A stretch of 64,000 nucleotides of DNA, taken from the NCBI GenBank assembly GCA_026014685.1, contig JAOZHW010000007.1, positions 62,001 to 126,000 on the forward strand, read 5' to 3'. The notes under the pieces were generated by a model, which saw only the letters and a list, made by a program, of their open reading frames with translations, searched no databases and had not been told where the DNA came from. Shown here piece after piece: positions 1-8,785 of this stretch (positions are counted from its first letter, which is position 1; each line of letters begins with the position of its first letter). The translations under genes were made by a program, and so were the position numbers. This DNA comes from Candidatus Bathyarchaeota archaeon (GTDB lineage Archaea > Thermoproteota > Bathyarchaeia > Bathyarchaeales > Bathycorpusculaceae).

Positions 1-1362
1 GGCTAAAGTGGGGAATTCTCCGCTAAGAGTTGGGTTCAACTCGCTGGGCAAATCTTGCCCCTTGAAACCCTGCTCACCCACCACTGTGAACTGCATGATT
101 TGACCCGTGGTCTGCGCGTTTTGGTTGCCTTCTTCAGCGGTGTTTCTTAGCACAATTTTCTCCCCCACCGCTACGTTGGAGAAGTCAACGAGTATGTCTA
201 TGCGTTCCCCTAGCGCGATGAGTTTTGAGGTTGATTCAACGGGTGCTTTTAGGTATCCCCCGTCTGAGCCAATTTGGGTGAAGCTCATGCCGTTTGAGAA
301 GCTAAGGTCGTAGAAGCGAGAGTTCGAGCCATCTAAGATGCGTAGCCGATAGAGTCCTTGTTTTACGTCCATGTTGGGCCACGCTAAGCCGTTGACGATT
401 ATGGTGTTTCCCAGAAAAGAGGGCTGCCACTGCGGATGCACAGCAGGGGTGTTGCCGACAGTTGGGTAGTAGAGAGAACCGTCAGGGTAGAAGCTACGGT
501 CCTGAATGGCTAAAGGAACTTCAAATTCACCTGACGGCAAAAACTTCTCGACGGAGTCAACTGTGTTCCTCAGCAGATAGAAGCCTGCTAAACCTGAGAG
601 CACGTTTAGGCGGGTTAAACCCAAAGCGTGATCATGGTACCACAACGTGGCTGGCGGCTGCCCGTTAGGGTATACGTAGACCGCTGAGTTTGCTTCGGTT
701 GAGGCAGCAGTGTTGTAGGCGGAGCCGTGTTTGCCGTCGGCGGTCCACCAAGCGTCGGGGTGCCCATCCGAGGTTGATGGGACTTCGCCTCCGTGCAGGT
801 GGGTGACGATTGTCGGCGGAATTTGGGTTTGCATGTTGCCGCCTGTCATGTCCATGGCGTCGCCGTTTGGGTTTGCCCAGTGAATCGAGGTATCTACAGG
901 AACCAAGTACTTTAAGGGCTGCCCGTTTGAGTCTAAGAGGTTGTTTACCCATTTCACTTGAACGGGGACACCTTGGATGGCTTCAAAAGTACAGCCAGGA
1001 GTGCTGGCAAAGTTCCCCAGAGCTTCGCCTGTGAGGGGGTTGTGGGCTTCTGCTTGGTAACCCCAGACTTTTGTGGCTGCAAACCCCGTCGGTGACCCAT
1101 CTGCTTTCGTGGCGGGCAACATCTGTTGGGTGAATTCGGCGACTTTTACGGTGTATTCTTGTCTGATGAGGTTGCCATTGTTATCTGTGATGTTGGTTGG
1201 GGTGTAAACTGGCGGCGGACCTGTTAGTTGGTTGACGAATTTGGGTATAGTCTTGGGGTCCAGTAACTGGGGAGTTTGAGAGAAAACTGCAGGAACTAAA
1301 GAGAAAATTAACAGTGCACAAAAAATAGTTGCTAGGGCAATTAGCTTTTTGGAGCTTGACAA
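1..1362 (-). CDS. Secreted multicopper oxidase (CotA/bilirubin-oxidase type), 3' end outside window
   Basis: The reverse strand is open from a TTG at 1362 to the window edge (454 codons, C-terminus missing). A GAGGAG site lies about 8 bases ahead of the TTG. Residues 1-28 form a signal peptide ending in PAVFSQ. Two copper-ligand motifs are visible, THLHGG near residue 187 and WYHDHALG near residue 240. They are the first two HxH motifs that build the T2/T3 copper centre; the last two motifs would lie beyond the window. Multicopper oxidases of this type oxidise phenols, bilirubin or metals with O2, outside the membrane. The substrate cannot be read from sequence. An O2-using enzyme in an otherwise anaerobe-like gene set suggests transfer or a metal-oxidising role (inference). 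Confidence 0.9.
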   Translation of the reverse strand, partial: MSSSKKLIALATIFCALLIFSLVPAVFSQTPQLLDPKTIPKFVNQLTGPPPVYTPTNITDNNGNLIRQEYTVKVAEFTQQMLPATKADGSPTGFAATKVWGYQAEAHNPLTGEALGNFASTPGCTFEAIQGVPVQVKWVNNLLDSNGQPLKYLVPVDTSIHWANPNGDAMDMTGGNMQTQIPPTIVTHLHGGEVPSTSDGHPDAWWTADGKHGSAYNTAASTEANSAVYVYPNGQPPATLWYHDHALGLTRLNVLSGLAGFYLLRNTVDSVEKFLPSGEFEVPLAIQDRSFYPDGSLYYPTVGNTPAVHPQWQPSFLGNTIIVNGLAWPNMDVKQGLYRLRILDGSNSRFYDLSFSNGMSFTQIGSDGGYLKAPVESTSKLIALGERIDILVDFSNVAVGEKIVLRNTAEEGNQNAQTTGQIMQFTVVGEQGFKGQDLPSELNPTLSGEFPTLA

Positions 1363-1522
1363 ATTTGTCTCCTCAAAAGAATCGTTACTGTATGTTTAGC
1401 TTTGTCTTGTAAAAAACATTTGCCCACCCCGCCGCCTCTACAAAAAATGTGGCGCCTAGCAACTTTTGTAAACGAACATTTTTATCCCAACACCACACTA
1501 GCATCCAGTCAAGGTGTAACAT

Positions 1523-2461
1523 ATGGGTAAAGGTTCAGGTTACGGAAAAGTCATCCTGTTCGGCGAACACTTCGTCGTCCACGGCATCCCCGGAGTCGTG
1601 TCAGCAATCGACTCCTCAACAGATGCAGAAGTCAAAAAATCCCCAACAATGATAATCAGAGATGAACGCAAAACCGCCAAAGGTTACAGCGAAGAAAAAC
1701 GGCTCCAGCAAATCGAATCCATAGAGCGCATGCTCAAAGCCATGGATTTAGATCCCAAGATGACCTTTGACATCTGGATAGGCGGCACACTGCCCGGCTT
1801 CAGCGGACTAGGCGCCTCGGCGGCAAGCAGCGTCGCCATCGCACGCGCCATCAGCGAAGAACTCAACCTTAATTTATCTAACGAAAAAATCAACTCAGTC
1901 GCCTACGAAGGAGAAAAAGCCTACGCAGGCAACCCAAGCGGCATAGACAACACCGCAGCCACCTATGGCGGCGTCATGTGGTTTAAGAAGAACCCATCAG
2001 GCGGGCAAGACCTTGTGGAGAAAATTCACCTTAAACGTCCCGTCGAAATCGTCATCGGCAGCACAGGTAAAGTCGCAAACACCAAAGCCATGGTGGAAGG
2101 CGTAGCTGAACGCAAAAAAGCCAACCCCGCCAAATACGACCCCCTCTTCAAGCAAGCAGAGTCCTTGGCGGTTGCAGGTAGAAAGGCAATCGAAGCAGGC
2201 GACCTCAAAAAAGTCGGCGACCTAATGAACGAAAACCACCGCATCCTCCAAGAAATCGGCGTGTCGAGCAAAGAGTTGGATTTGCTCGTTGACATGGCAC
2301 GCAAGCAGGGCGCTTTTGGCGCAAAATTGACGGGCGGCGGAGGCGGCGGCTGCATGGTGGCGTTGACTCCGGGCAAAGATTTGCAGGGCAAAGTTGCATC
2401 TGCATTCAAAACCGCAGGCTACGAGTTTATCGCAACTAAAATCGGCGTAGTAACCTACTAA
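1523..2461 (+). CDS. mvk: Mevalonate kinase
   Basis: GHMP kinase of 312 residues, a normal archaeal length. It phosphorylates mevalonate to 5-phosphomevalonate for isoprenoid lipids. GKVILFGEHFVVHG (residues 8-21) is the N-terminal motif. LPGFSGLGASAASS (90-103) is the ATP-binding GHMP loop. GIDNTAATYGG (140-150) carries the catalytic Asp, and the glycine-rich TGGGGGGC motif sits near the C-terminus. AAGGTG lies 8 bases ahead of the ATG. The stop overlaps that of the convergent gene at 2458 by 4 bases. The later steps of the archaeal pathway are encoded 4 kb downstream (6264-9159). Confidence 0.95.
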   Translation: MGKGSGYGKVILFGEHFVVHGIPGVVSAIDSSTDAEVKKSPTMIIRDERKTAKGYSEEKRLQQIESIERMLKAMDLDPKMTFDIWIGGTLPGFSGLGASAASSVAIARAISEELNLNLSNEKINSVAYEGEKAYAGNPSGIDNTAATYGGVMWFKKNPSGGQDLVEKIHLKRPVEIVIGSTGKVANTKAMVEGVAERKKANPAKYDPLFKQAESLAVAGRKAIEAGDLKKVGDLMNENHRILQEIGVSSKELDLLVDMARKQGAFGAKLTGGGGGGCMVALTPGKDLQGKVASAFKTAGYEFIATKIGVVTY

Positions 2462-3081
2462 ACAAAGGGGCGAAAAGCCCTTTCAATTTCTTTGTGGCTT
2501 TTGCGATGTTTTCTTTTCAGGTAAATAGCAACAGATGCCACCGCTAATGCAATTGTCAAGCCCACAATTATGGACAGAGCGTTTGTCTCAACGATTTTTG
2601 TCCAAGGTGGCGATGGATTGCCTACTTGGAAATTGACGGAACCTAAGGTGCAATTATATGGAGACACCTGCCCCCAAGCAACCGTTACCTCAGCATATAA
2701 CGTAAGCTCATGCGCTCCATCTTTCAACCCAGAGACATCAACAATATCATTGACTGCTACCATCTCTGTTGTACTGTTCTTAAAATTGATGTATGGATCG
2801 ATTCCTGAACGTAGAATGTGTTGCCGTGAGCCGTTATCAATGCTATAACTGTAACTTGGAGCCATCCATATTAGCCAAGTTGTAGTTACGTTTTTTCTCC
2901 ATTCTACGGTAAAATTCAGTGGCATCAGATCCGTGTAAAAGGAACCGGAGGCGGGGCTTAGGATTTCTGTTTTATAATCTGCAAATAGTCTTAATCCCTG
3001 ATCAGTCTCAGCTTGACATAACAAAATTAGATTAGATAGTGGAAGAAGTAGAAGAATAGGCACAAGTTTCTTTGTTAACAT
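2458..3081 (-). CDS. Secreted, C-terminally anchored protein of unknown function
   Basis: 207 residues. A signal peptide covers residues 1-24 (LLLLPLSNLILLCQA). The extracellular part has several NxS/T sites (NFT, NVT, NST, NCT) and reads as a beta-sandwich-like segment. A membrane helix (IVGLTIALAVASVAIYL) near residue 180 is followed by a very basic tail, KRKHRKSHK. The architecture is type-I membrane topology facing outward. It lies 3 bases downstream of the gene ending at 3085, on the same strand, so it may belong to one transcript with the 3085-5864 genes. I do not recognise a family. Confidence 0.75.
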   Translation of the reverse strand: MLTKKLVPILLLLPLSNLILLCQAETDQGLRLFADYKTEILSPASGSFYTDLMPLNFTVEWRKNVTTTWLIWMAPSYSYSIDNGSRQHILRSGIDPYINFKNSTTEMVAVNDIVDVSGLKDGAHELTLYAEVTVAWGQVSPYNCTLGSVNFQVGNPSPPWTKIVETNALSIIVGLTIALAVASVAIYLKRKHRKSHKEIERAFRPFV

Positions 3082-3084
3082 CTG

Positions 3085-3768
3085 TTATTGCACCCCTACG
3101 CAGTCTATAGAGACCCCATACAGGCCTACTGGGTCAGTTGAAAGTTTTATGTAACTGAATTGGTTTGCGACATTTCCGCAGTCAATCCACTGCGGTGTCG
3201 AACCTACCCCAATTGAAGCGCGGAGAACCCAGTTGGAACCATCCGTTGATGTATACACTCTTAAAGGACCACTCATCTGACCATAAGCATACAAATAGAT
3301 GTGCCCAGTAGCGGGTTGATTCAACGCTCCAGCTATCCACCCAGAAGAACCATAAGGGGGCCAATAGGGAGGGGCCATACCTACAATTCCAGCGTATTGA
3401 CCATCAGGTGCTGAACCAATCAAGTTGTTGGGGTTAGTGGCTTCACTATAACCTGTGACGCTGGAAACATATGAAGTCAGTGTCGGTTGGGGGGTAGGAG
3501 TAGGAGTGGATACAGGTGCATAATTCGCAACTAATTGTCCATCTAAAGCGACTTGAATGTTTGCTGGACGACCCATAGGGACACCATTATAAGTAAACCC
3601 TTGAAAGGTATACCCGTCTATGTTTTGAACGTTGATTGTGTAGAAATCAGGAATCATATAATGATTACCTGTAGCATATGATTCGGTTGGACCGCCCGAT
3701 TGGCGCTGTATTGTGAACATAGGCGTTAATCCCCCACTAGCAGAGAGAGTTAGTGTTGGCTGGTGCAA
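3085..3768 (-). CDS. Extracellular C-terminal domain, probably split from the upstream gene by a frameshift
   Basis: 227 residues from a TTG at 3768 with no ribosome site; an in-frame stop lies five codons upstream. It overlaps the end of the upstream gene by 19 bases in another frame and has no signal peptide of its own. The first ~80 residues look like a beta-rich surface repeat (LTLSASGG..., DGYTFQGFTYNG). A proline/threonine linker (STPTPTPQPT) follows. The C-terminal ~130 residues resemble a discoidin-like sandwich (GSSGWIAGALNQ, YTSTDGSNWV). The simplest reading is that it was the tail of the 3750-5864 protein. Translational coupling is the alternative. Confidence 0.6.
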   Translation of the reverse strand: MHQPTLTLSASGGLTPMFTIQRQSGGPTESYATGNHYMIPDFYTINVQNIDGYTFQGFTYNGVPMGRPANIQVALDGQLVANYAPVSTPTPTPQPTLTSYVSSVTGYSEATNPNNLIGSAPDGQYAGIVGMAPPYWPPYGSSGWIAGALNQPATGHIYLYAYGQMSGPLRVYTSTDGSNWVLRASIGVGSTPQWIDCGNVANQFSYIKLSTDPVGLYGVSIDCVGVQ

Positions 3769-5864
3769 TTTGATGAGGTATTACCATAGACCGCCATTTT
3801 ATCGTGATCACCATAATATATGGGACTCCCTGCCCAAACAGATGTAAAACCTGTGTGTAGCTTAGTGCCCCCAAAGCCAGCTATATTTGGATAACATGAT
3901 TGTGATGCATCATCCAGAGCGTCTTTTATCGTCAGATCAAAGTTTAATGAAGAATTAAAGAATTCCCAAATCCAATCGTAATACTTAATGCTAGGAATGG
4001 CAGGATCTATAGCTTGTACAAGTGAGGCGGATCCTGCAGAAAAACCGATATAACAAAAAGAGCTAGAGGTATCTGGAGTTTCATAGCCAGTTGTATCTAA
4101 GTTAGCAACATGTGTAAAAGCATAGGGCATTCCAATAGGCTTCGCATTACGTGGGTCATTCCCGTAATATCCGTTGCCTAATAGACCATCACCATCTGGA
4201 TCTGCTGGCCAATGAGATAGCCAGTTTAAGTCTATTTTTGCTGACAGACATGTGTTAATTAGCGCAAATTTAGTTCTGCCCTGAGTCTTTTCAGATATTT
4301 CGTAATCGTATATTTTATCGTTATTACTGTCACAAAGCATAAAATGCCATTCATTTGGATGATCTGGGAAATTCAATCCCTCGCCTATGCCATGGTCAAA
4401 CCAGACAGTCGCATGTCGATAACTCAGATCTTCATCAAAAGCGATTCTATTAAGAAAGTAATTTTTGTTGCTTGAGGGACCTTGAAGGTCGAGTGATGTA
4501 TAACCATTAGCGTCAAACCTGCCCTTAATAATGCCGCAAATTAAATCTTGGTGTTCAAGCTCTCCTGACGTTTTGTAGGGAGCTAAAGAACCCCATGTTG
4601 TAGCACGCCCCTTATACATGGAAGCATCAGTTGGTGAGACTGAACTTGCGACAATAAAAAAGAACATTAAAAAACAAATGAACAGCGCAAAGATTTTATA
4701 CGAACGCTTATTTGATAAGAAGTAAAGCTCTTTGGTGCGCAAAAACAGAAGTATACCCGCCACACCAAAAAGAAACATTATCGGAAACAAAAGAAATGCA
4801 GCAGTTGACAACGGGGAACTGGACTGTGATTCTTCGATTGCGCTTTCTTCGATTGATGCGACTTCATGTGGCGCACCTAGCGTAGAAAAGAACTCTGGGT
4901 CTAATGTAGTAAATACTTCTTCAATATCCCTAACCTGTTTAGTATCTGCCCAGATATCGACGTAAATTCCATAAACGTTTCCAGGATAAAACTTGTCTAA
5001 ATTTATTCCAATACGCCACATTGGGAAAAGCATCAGGGTATCTGTGGTACGCGGATTATCAGCATTGTGTGAATTGCAAAAAATCAACTGCTTAACTGCA
5101 ACGTCTGTAAGATTAAAATTGTTGATTTCAATCTTTGTTGTATTATCAATGTTTACTTCCCATGAATACTTTTCAGCATTCTCATAAGCTATTTCTACAG
5201 CTTCCTCTTCAGACAGGTTTATGTCTGTACTGCCTATGTTATACAAATTCCAAGTGTCAATGAAATATTTTAGGAAGCCATTTTCATAACTTATAATTAC
5301 GCATTTTGATGAAGCGTTAATGCCGTTATAGGTGTATGACCAAGTGAAGCCTTTAATGGTCTCTGAATCAGTGACTTCGAGCTTTGTTGACCCTGAAGTT
5401 ATTGTCGAGTTCTTGAGCGTATCGACTTTCTCTAGCATTGACCTTAGTTCACCATATAAAGTATTGCCTGAGTATTGCTGGTAGGTTGTAAGGAAATCTT
5501 TAGTCGCCTCAAGCAGATTATCGATAGATTTGGTCATTATTGGTATCCCCTCTTTTTCGAGAACATGAAGGATTACTAATTGATCATTTGTAAATGTACA
5601 GAGAAACTTCAGGTTGCTTGTACTAGAATTAAAAGTGTATTGAACTTTTTCTTCAGGAATAACACCTAAAAACGAATCCTGTCTCTCTGTTGAAGTAATT
5701 CTATACTTTTCAAGATTAAGACCCAACACATCAACTAAGATGGAGAGACCTTTTTGTGTTGCACTAATTTCTGTTGCTTGTGCTTTAGGAGTCGTGTACA
5801 AGTAAATGCTAGAAAACATCAAGAAAACAATAATTGAGGATAGGAATAGCTTTTGTTTACCCAT
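3750..5864 (-). CDS. Secreted/membrane protein with clan-CD (caspase/gingipain-like) peptidase-like domain
   Basis: 704 residues. A signal peptide covers 1-30. Residues ~31-330 resemble a PepSY-like or DUF-type secreted region (EEEAVEIAYENAEKYSW). Two hydrophobic stretches follow near 350-410 (FLLFPIMFLFGVAGILLFL and IFALFICFLMFFFIVASS). The last 300 residues hold a His-Gly motif (VWFDHGIGEG) and, about 55 residues later, a hydrophobic strand ending in Cys (FALINTCLSA). That spacing and context fit the His/Cys dyad of clan-CD cysteine peptidases. This is pattern-based inference; no family was confirmed. The ORF ends NCTSQH, and a beta-rich domain continues in another frame. Confidence 0.65.
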   Translation of the reverse strand: MGKQKLFLSSIIVFLMFSSIYLYTTPKAQATEISATQKGLSILVDVLGLNLEKYRITSTERQDSFLGVIPEEKVQYTFNSSTSNLKFLCTFTNDQLVILHVLEKEGIPIMTKSIDNLLEATKDFLTTYQQYSGNTLYGELRSMLEKVDTLKNSTITSGSTKLEVTDSETIKGFTWSYTYNGINASSKCVIISYENGFLKYFIDTWNLYNIGSTDINLSEEEAVEIAYENAEKYSWEVNIDNTTKIEINNFNLTDVAVKQLIFCNSHNADNPRTTDTLMLFPMWRIGINLDKFYPGNVYGIYVDIWADTKQVRDIEEVFTTLDPEFFSTLGAPHEVASIEESAIEESQSSSPLSTAAFLLFPIMFLFGVAGILLFLRTKELYFLSNKRSYKIFALFICFLMFFFIVASSVSPTDASMYKGRATTWGSLAPYKTSGELEHQDLICGIIKGRFDANGYTSLDLQGPSSNKNYFLNRIAFDEDLSYRHATVWFDHGIGEGLNFPDHPNEWHFMLCDSNNDKIYDYEISEKTQGRTKFALINTCLSAKIDLNWLSHWPADPDGDGLLGNGYYGNDPRNAKPIGMPYAFTHVANLDTTGYETPDTSSSFCYIGFSAGSASLVQAIDPAIPSIKYYDWIWEFFNSSLNFDLTIKDALDDASQSCYPNIAGFGGTKLHTGFTSVWAGSPIYYGDHDKMAVYGNTSSNCTSQH

Positions 5865-6031
5865 TCTTATTCCCCTTGCAAATTATAGATAGCGCTCACA
5901 CCATTTAAACTTTGGTTTAATTTAAATTAATTCAAAGTTGATAAACTAAAATTGATTGATTATTAAACAGCCTCAATTTTTACTTCAACTTCGCCAAAAA
6001 AAGTGAATGAACAGTTTTATTAATAAAAGAA

Positions 6032-6136
6032 TTGCTTCCATCATCACTGTTCCATTATTGGTACGTATGCATAGTTGCCATCGTATTGACTGTAGCTATA
6101 ACAGCTTATATGACGAACAGAAAAAATAGGAATTAA
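6032..6136 (+). CDS. Possible small single-helix membrane peptide or gene remnant
   Basis: 34 codons from a TTG. The sequence has a hydrophobic helix (YVCIVAIVLTVAITAYM) and a basic tail TNRKNRN, resembling the C-terminal anchors of the secreted proteins in this window. A stop lies just upstream in frame and no ribosome site is seen. It may therefore be the decayed 3' end of an anchored-protein gene. Confidence 0.25.
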   Translation: MLPSSLFHYWYVCIVAIVLTVAITAYMTNRKNRN

Positions 6137-6212
6137 ATTTCTGATGCGCGCCAAACATAGTCATATAGACAAAACGTCTTGTTGAATTCGACAGCAGATA
6201 ATCGCGGTTTGC

Positions 6213-6226
6213 CAAAACATATAAAC
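6213..6226 (+). promoter_or_regulatory. TATA-box promoter for the decarboxylase-dehydratase operon
   Basis: AAAACATATAAACG is an archaeal TATA-type element. Transcription starting about 25 bases downstream (near 6245) would exclude the upstream TTG at 6234 as a start and supports the TTG at 6264. Confidence 0.5.
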
Positions 6227-6263
6227 GCAGACTTTGCTACTTTTCCAATCGAGGCGAACCGAT

Positions 6264-7580
6264 TTGACCTTAAGAGGCTTCATAAAGGAACTTAAAAAAA
6301 GTGGCGAATTAACCAAAATCACCAAGCCCGTCTCGGTTGAGTACGAGATGGCAGGCATCATCGCGGCAAACTGCGAAAAACCCATCATGTTTGAAAACGT
6401 CAAAGAATCCAGCATCCCCGTCGTAGCCGGATTAGTTTCAAGCAAAGAGCTGATTTGCCGCAGTATGGGCATCAAAAAAACTCAGCTTCTACCCAAATTG
6501 CTGTCGGCGATTGAGCAGCCAGTCGCACCCACAATGGTTGAGAAAGCGGCGTGCCAAGAAGTCGTCCATACCGGTGCAGACGTGGACTTAACCAAGCTGC
6601 CCATCATGCATTACACTGAAATGGACGGCGGAAAATACATCGCCTCAGCCGTCTCCATAATCAAAGACCCCCAAACAGGCGCCCGCAACATGTGCTTCCA
6701 CCGCCTGATGCTCAAAGACAAAAACCACTTCGTCGCCCGCATCGTCGAAAACAGAGGCACCGATACCGCGCTCAAGAATGCAGGCGGCGAACTTGAAATC
6801 GCCATCTGCTTGGGTAACTCTACTGCGGTTCTGCTTGCTGCTGCCACCACACTCCCGATGGGCGTGGACGAATTGGCGATGGCTAACGCTTTGGAGAAAA
6901 CTGATTTGGTCAAATGCAAAACCGTTAACCTTGAAGTGCCTGCGGACTGCGAATTTGTCTTTGAGGGCAAAATCACCAAAGAGAAAGCCTCTGAAGGACC
7001 TTTCTTGGACTTAACAGGCATCGTGGACCGCACCCGCCAGCAACCAGTCATCGAAATCAAATGCATCACCCACCGCAAGAACCCCATCTACCAGACGATT
7101 TTGGCAGGACGCAACGAACACAAATTCCTAATGGGCATGCCAAAAGAACCCACCATCTACAAAGAAGTCAGCAAAGTCTGCCAATGCAAAGACGTCTACA
7201 TCACCCCCGGCGGATGCAGCTGGCTCCACGCAGTTGTCCAAATCAAAAAACAGAACCCTGAGGACGGCAAGAACGCGATAGCAGCCGCCTTCAAAGGCCA
7301 CGGCTCACTCAAGCACTGCGTCGTAGTGGACGAAGACATAAACATCTACGACCCCCACGACGTGGAGTGGGCAATCGCTACACGCTTCCAAGCCGACAAA
7401 AACAGCATCATCCTCAGCAACCAACCTGGCTCATCTCTGGATCCCTCAGGCGACCTCTCCGAGGGCAAGAAAGCCACAACCGCAAAAGCAGGCTTAGACG
7501 CCACGGCCCCGTTGGTCTCGACTGGCAAAGGTTTCAGCAAGGTTGATTACATAAAAGTGGATTTAAACAAGTACCTGTGA
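6264..7580 (+). CDS. UbiD-family decarboxylase, likely trans-anhydromevalonate 5-phosphate decarboxylase
   Basis: 438 residues from TTG 6264, chosen because GAGGCGA ends 6 bases upstream; a TTG at 6234 lacks a site. UbiD enzymes use prenylated FMN for reversible decarboxylation. Family motifs seen are ENRGTD, EGPFLDLTG, AGRNEHKFLMGMP and the C-terminal DATAP. The next two genes encode phosphomevalonate dehydratase, whose product is trans-anhydromevalonate 5-phosphate. By context this enzyme would turn that product into isopentenyl phosphate, as in the archaeal mevalonate pathway described for Aeropyrum. No UbiX for the flavin cofactor is in the window. Its stop overlaps the next start by 4 bases. 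Confidence 0.88.
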   Translation: MTLRGFIKELKKSGELTKITKPVSVEYEMAGIIAANCEKPIMFENVKESSIPVVAGLVSSKELICRSMGIKKTQLLPKLLSAIEQPVAPTMVEKAACQEVVHTGADVDLTKLPIMHYTEMDGGKYIASAVSIIKDPQTGARNMCFHRLMLKDKNHFVARIVENRGTDTALKNAGGELEIAICLGNSTAVLLAAATTLPMGVDELAMANALEKTDLVKCKTVNLEVPADCEFVFEGKITKEKASEGPFLDLTGIVDRTRQQPVIEIKCITHRKNPIYQTILAGRNEHKFLMGMPKEPTIYKEVSKVCQCKDVYITPGGCSWLHAVVQIKKQNPEDGKNAIAAAFKGHGSLKHCVVVDEDINIYDPHDVEWAIATRFQADKNSIILSNQPGSSLDPSGDLSEGKKATTAKAGLDATAPLVSTGKGFSKVDYIKVDLNKYL

Positions 7581-8785
7581 TCTGTATGGAGCTAACTAGT
7601 CAAGAACAAGCCATGCTGGACGGAAAAGAAGGCTACGCCGTCCGCAAAAGCATGGAAATCCTCGTCGCCCTCGGCGAAATCTTCGGAGCCAAAAACCTCA
7701 TCGGCGTCGGCAGCGTCCAAGTGGCAGGCGTCAGCTACCACAACCTCGGCGACGCAGGCCTAGAATTCCTCAACACACTCGCCGCTGACGGCAAAGTGAA
7801 GGTGCAAACCACCCTAAACCCCGCAGGCATGGACCTAGAGAAGTGGCAGCAACTCGGCATAAGCCCCGAATTCGCTGAAAAACAAAACCTAGTTATAGAC
7901 GCATTCCAACGCATGGGAATCATTGTCAGTTGCACTTGTACACCTTACCTTATCGGCAACCTCCCACTCTACGGCGAACACGTGGCGTGGTCAGAAAGCA
8001 GCGCAGTAACATTCGCCAACTCCGTCTTGGGTGCACGCACCAACCGTGAAGGCGGACCCTCAGCTTTGGCGGCGGCTTTTGTGGGCAAAACCCCAAACTA
8101 CGGCTTGCACCTCGACGAAAACCGCGTTCCCGACGTCCACGTCCAAGTAAACGCTGAACTGTCTAAGCTCTCCGACTGGGGCGCACTGGGCTACGCCATC
8201 GGCAAGAAGGCGGAAAACAAAATCCCCTACATCACAGGCATCAAAGCGGCAGAGCTTGATGAACTCAAAAGTTTCTGCGCATCCGTGGTAACTTACGGCG
8301 TGAAGCCGTTGTTCTACATCAAAGGCATAACCCCCGGAGCAGAACTCCAAAAACAACCCCCCACCACAGTAACAGTAGACCAAAGTGACCTCAAAATCGC
8401 ATACGACGCCATAAACGACGACGTAAACGACATAGAACTCGTCTGCCTCGGCTGCCCCCACTGCTCCATCAAAGAAATCTCTGAAATCGCAACCTTGCTG
8501 GAGGGCAAAAAAGTGGCGGAAGGCACCGAACTTTGGGTAGCGACTTCAAGAACAGCCAAACAACTCGCAGATAAACGCGGCTACACGGCAACCATCGAGG
8601 CAGCGGGAGGCAAATTCGCATGCGACACCTGCATGGCAGTCGCCCCCCTCAAAGGAAGATTCAAGTCGCTGGCGACTACGTCGGCGAAGGGCTGCTTCTA
8701 TTCAAGGCAGAACCTTATGAAAACCAAGATGGGCAGTATTGAAGAATGTGTTGAAGCGGCGGTGAGTGGAAAATGGAACAACTAA
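7577..8785 (+). CDS. Phosphomevalonate dehydratase large subunit (aconitase X catalytic subunit)
   Basis: 402 residues if GTG 7577 is used; ATG 7586 (399 residues) is equally possible and neither has a clear ribosome site. It belongs to the aconitase X (DUF521) family. Iron-sulfur cysteines are visible in SCTCTPY (residues 118-124), CLGCPHCS (near 290) and CDTCMAVAPL (near 355). With the small subunit it dehydrates 5-phosphomevalonate. It overlaps the decarboxylase by 4 bases and the small subunit by 13, so the three are almost certainly co-translated. Confidence 0.92.
   Translation: MICMELTSQEQAMLDGKEGYAVRKSMEILVALGEIFGAKNLIGVGSVQVAGVSYHNLGDAGLEFLNTLAADGKVKVQTTLNPAGMDLEKWQQLGISPEFAEKQNLVIDAFQRMGIIVSCTCTPYLIGNLPLYGEHVAWSESSAVTFANSVLGARTNREGGPSALAAAFVGKTPNYGLHLDENRVPDVHVQVNAELSKLSDWGALGYAIGKKAENKIPYITGIKAAELDELKSFCASVVTYGVKPLFYIKGITPGAELQKQPPTTVTVDQSDLKIAYDAINDDVNDIELVCLGCPHCSIKEISEIATLLEGKKVAEGTELWVATSRTAKQLADKRGYTATIEAAGGKFACDTCMAVAPLKGRFKSLATTSAKGCFYSRQNLMKTKMGSIEECVEAAVSGKWNN

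Larger units (their letters stand above)
5865..6263. other. Intergenic stretch with divergent promoters
   Basis: About 400 AT-rich bases between the secreted-protein gene (leftward) and the decarboxylase gene (rightward). The leftward promoter probably lies in the run TTTAATTTAAATTAA near 5918-5932. The rightward TATA box is near 6216. In the middle, one short membrane-helix reading frame (6032-6136) may be a small gene or a remnant. I see nothing else. Confidence 0.5.

Noticed and set aside
2026-2409. Reverse frame of 127 codons inside mevalonate kinase
   Set aside because: Antisense to a strongly conserved gene; composition is that of a shadow frame.
8060-8461. Reverse 133-codon frame in the dehydratase large subunit
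   Set aside because: Shadow of the conserved gene on the other strand.
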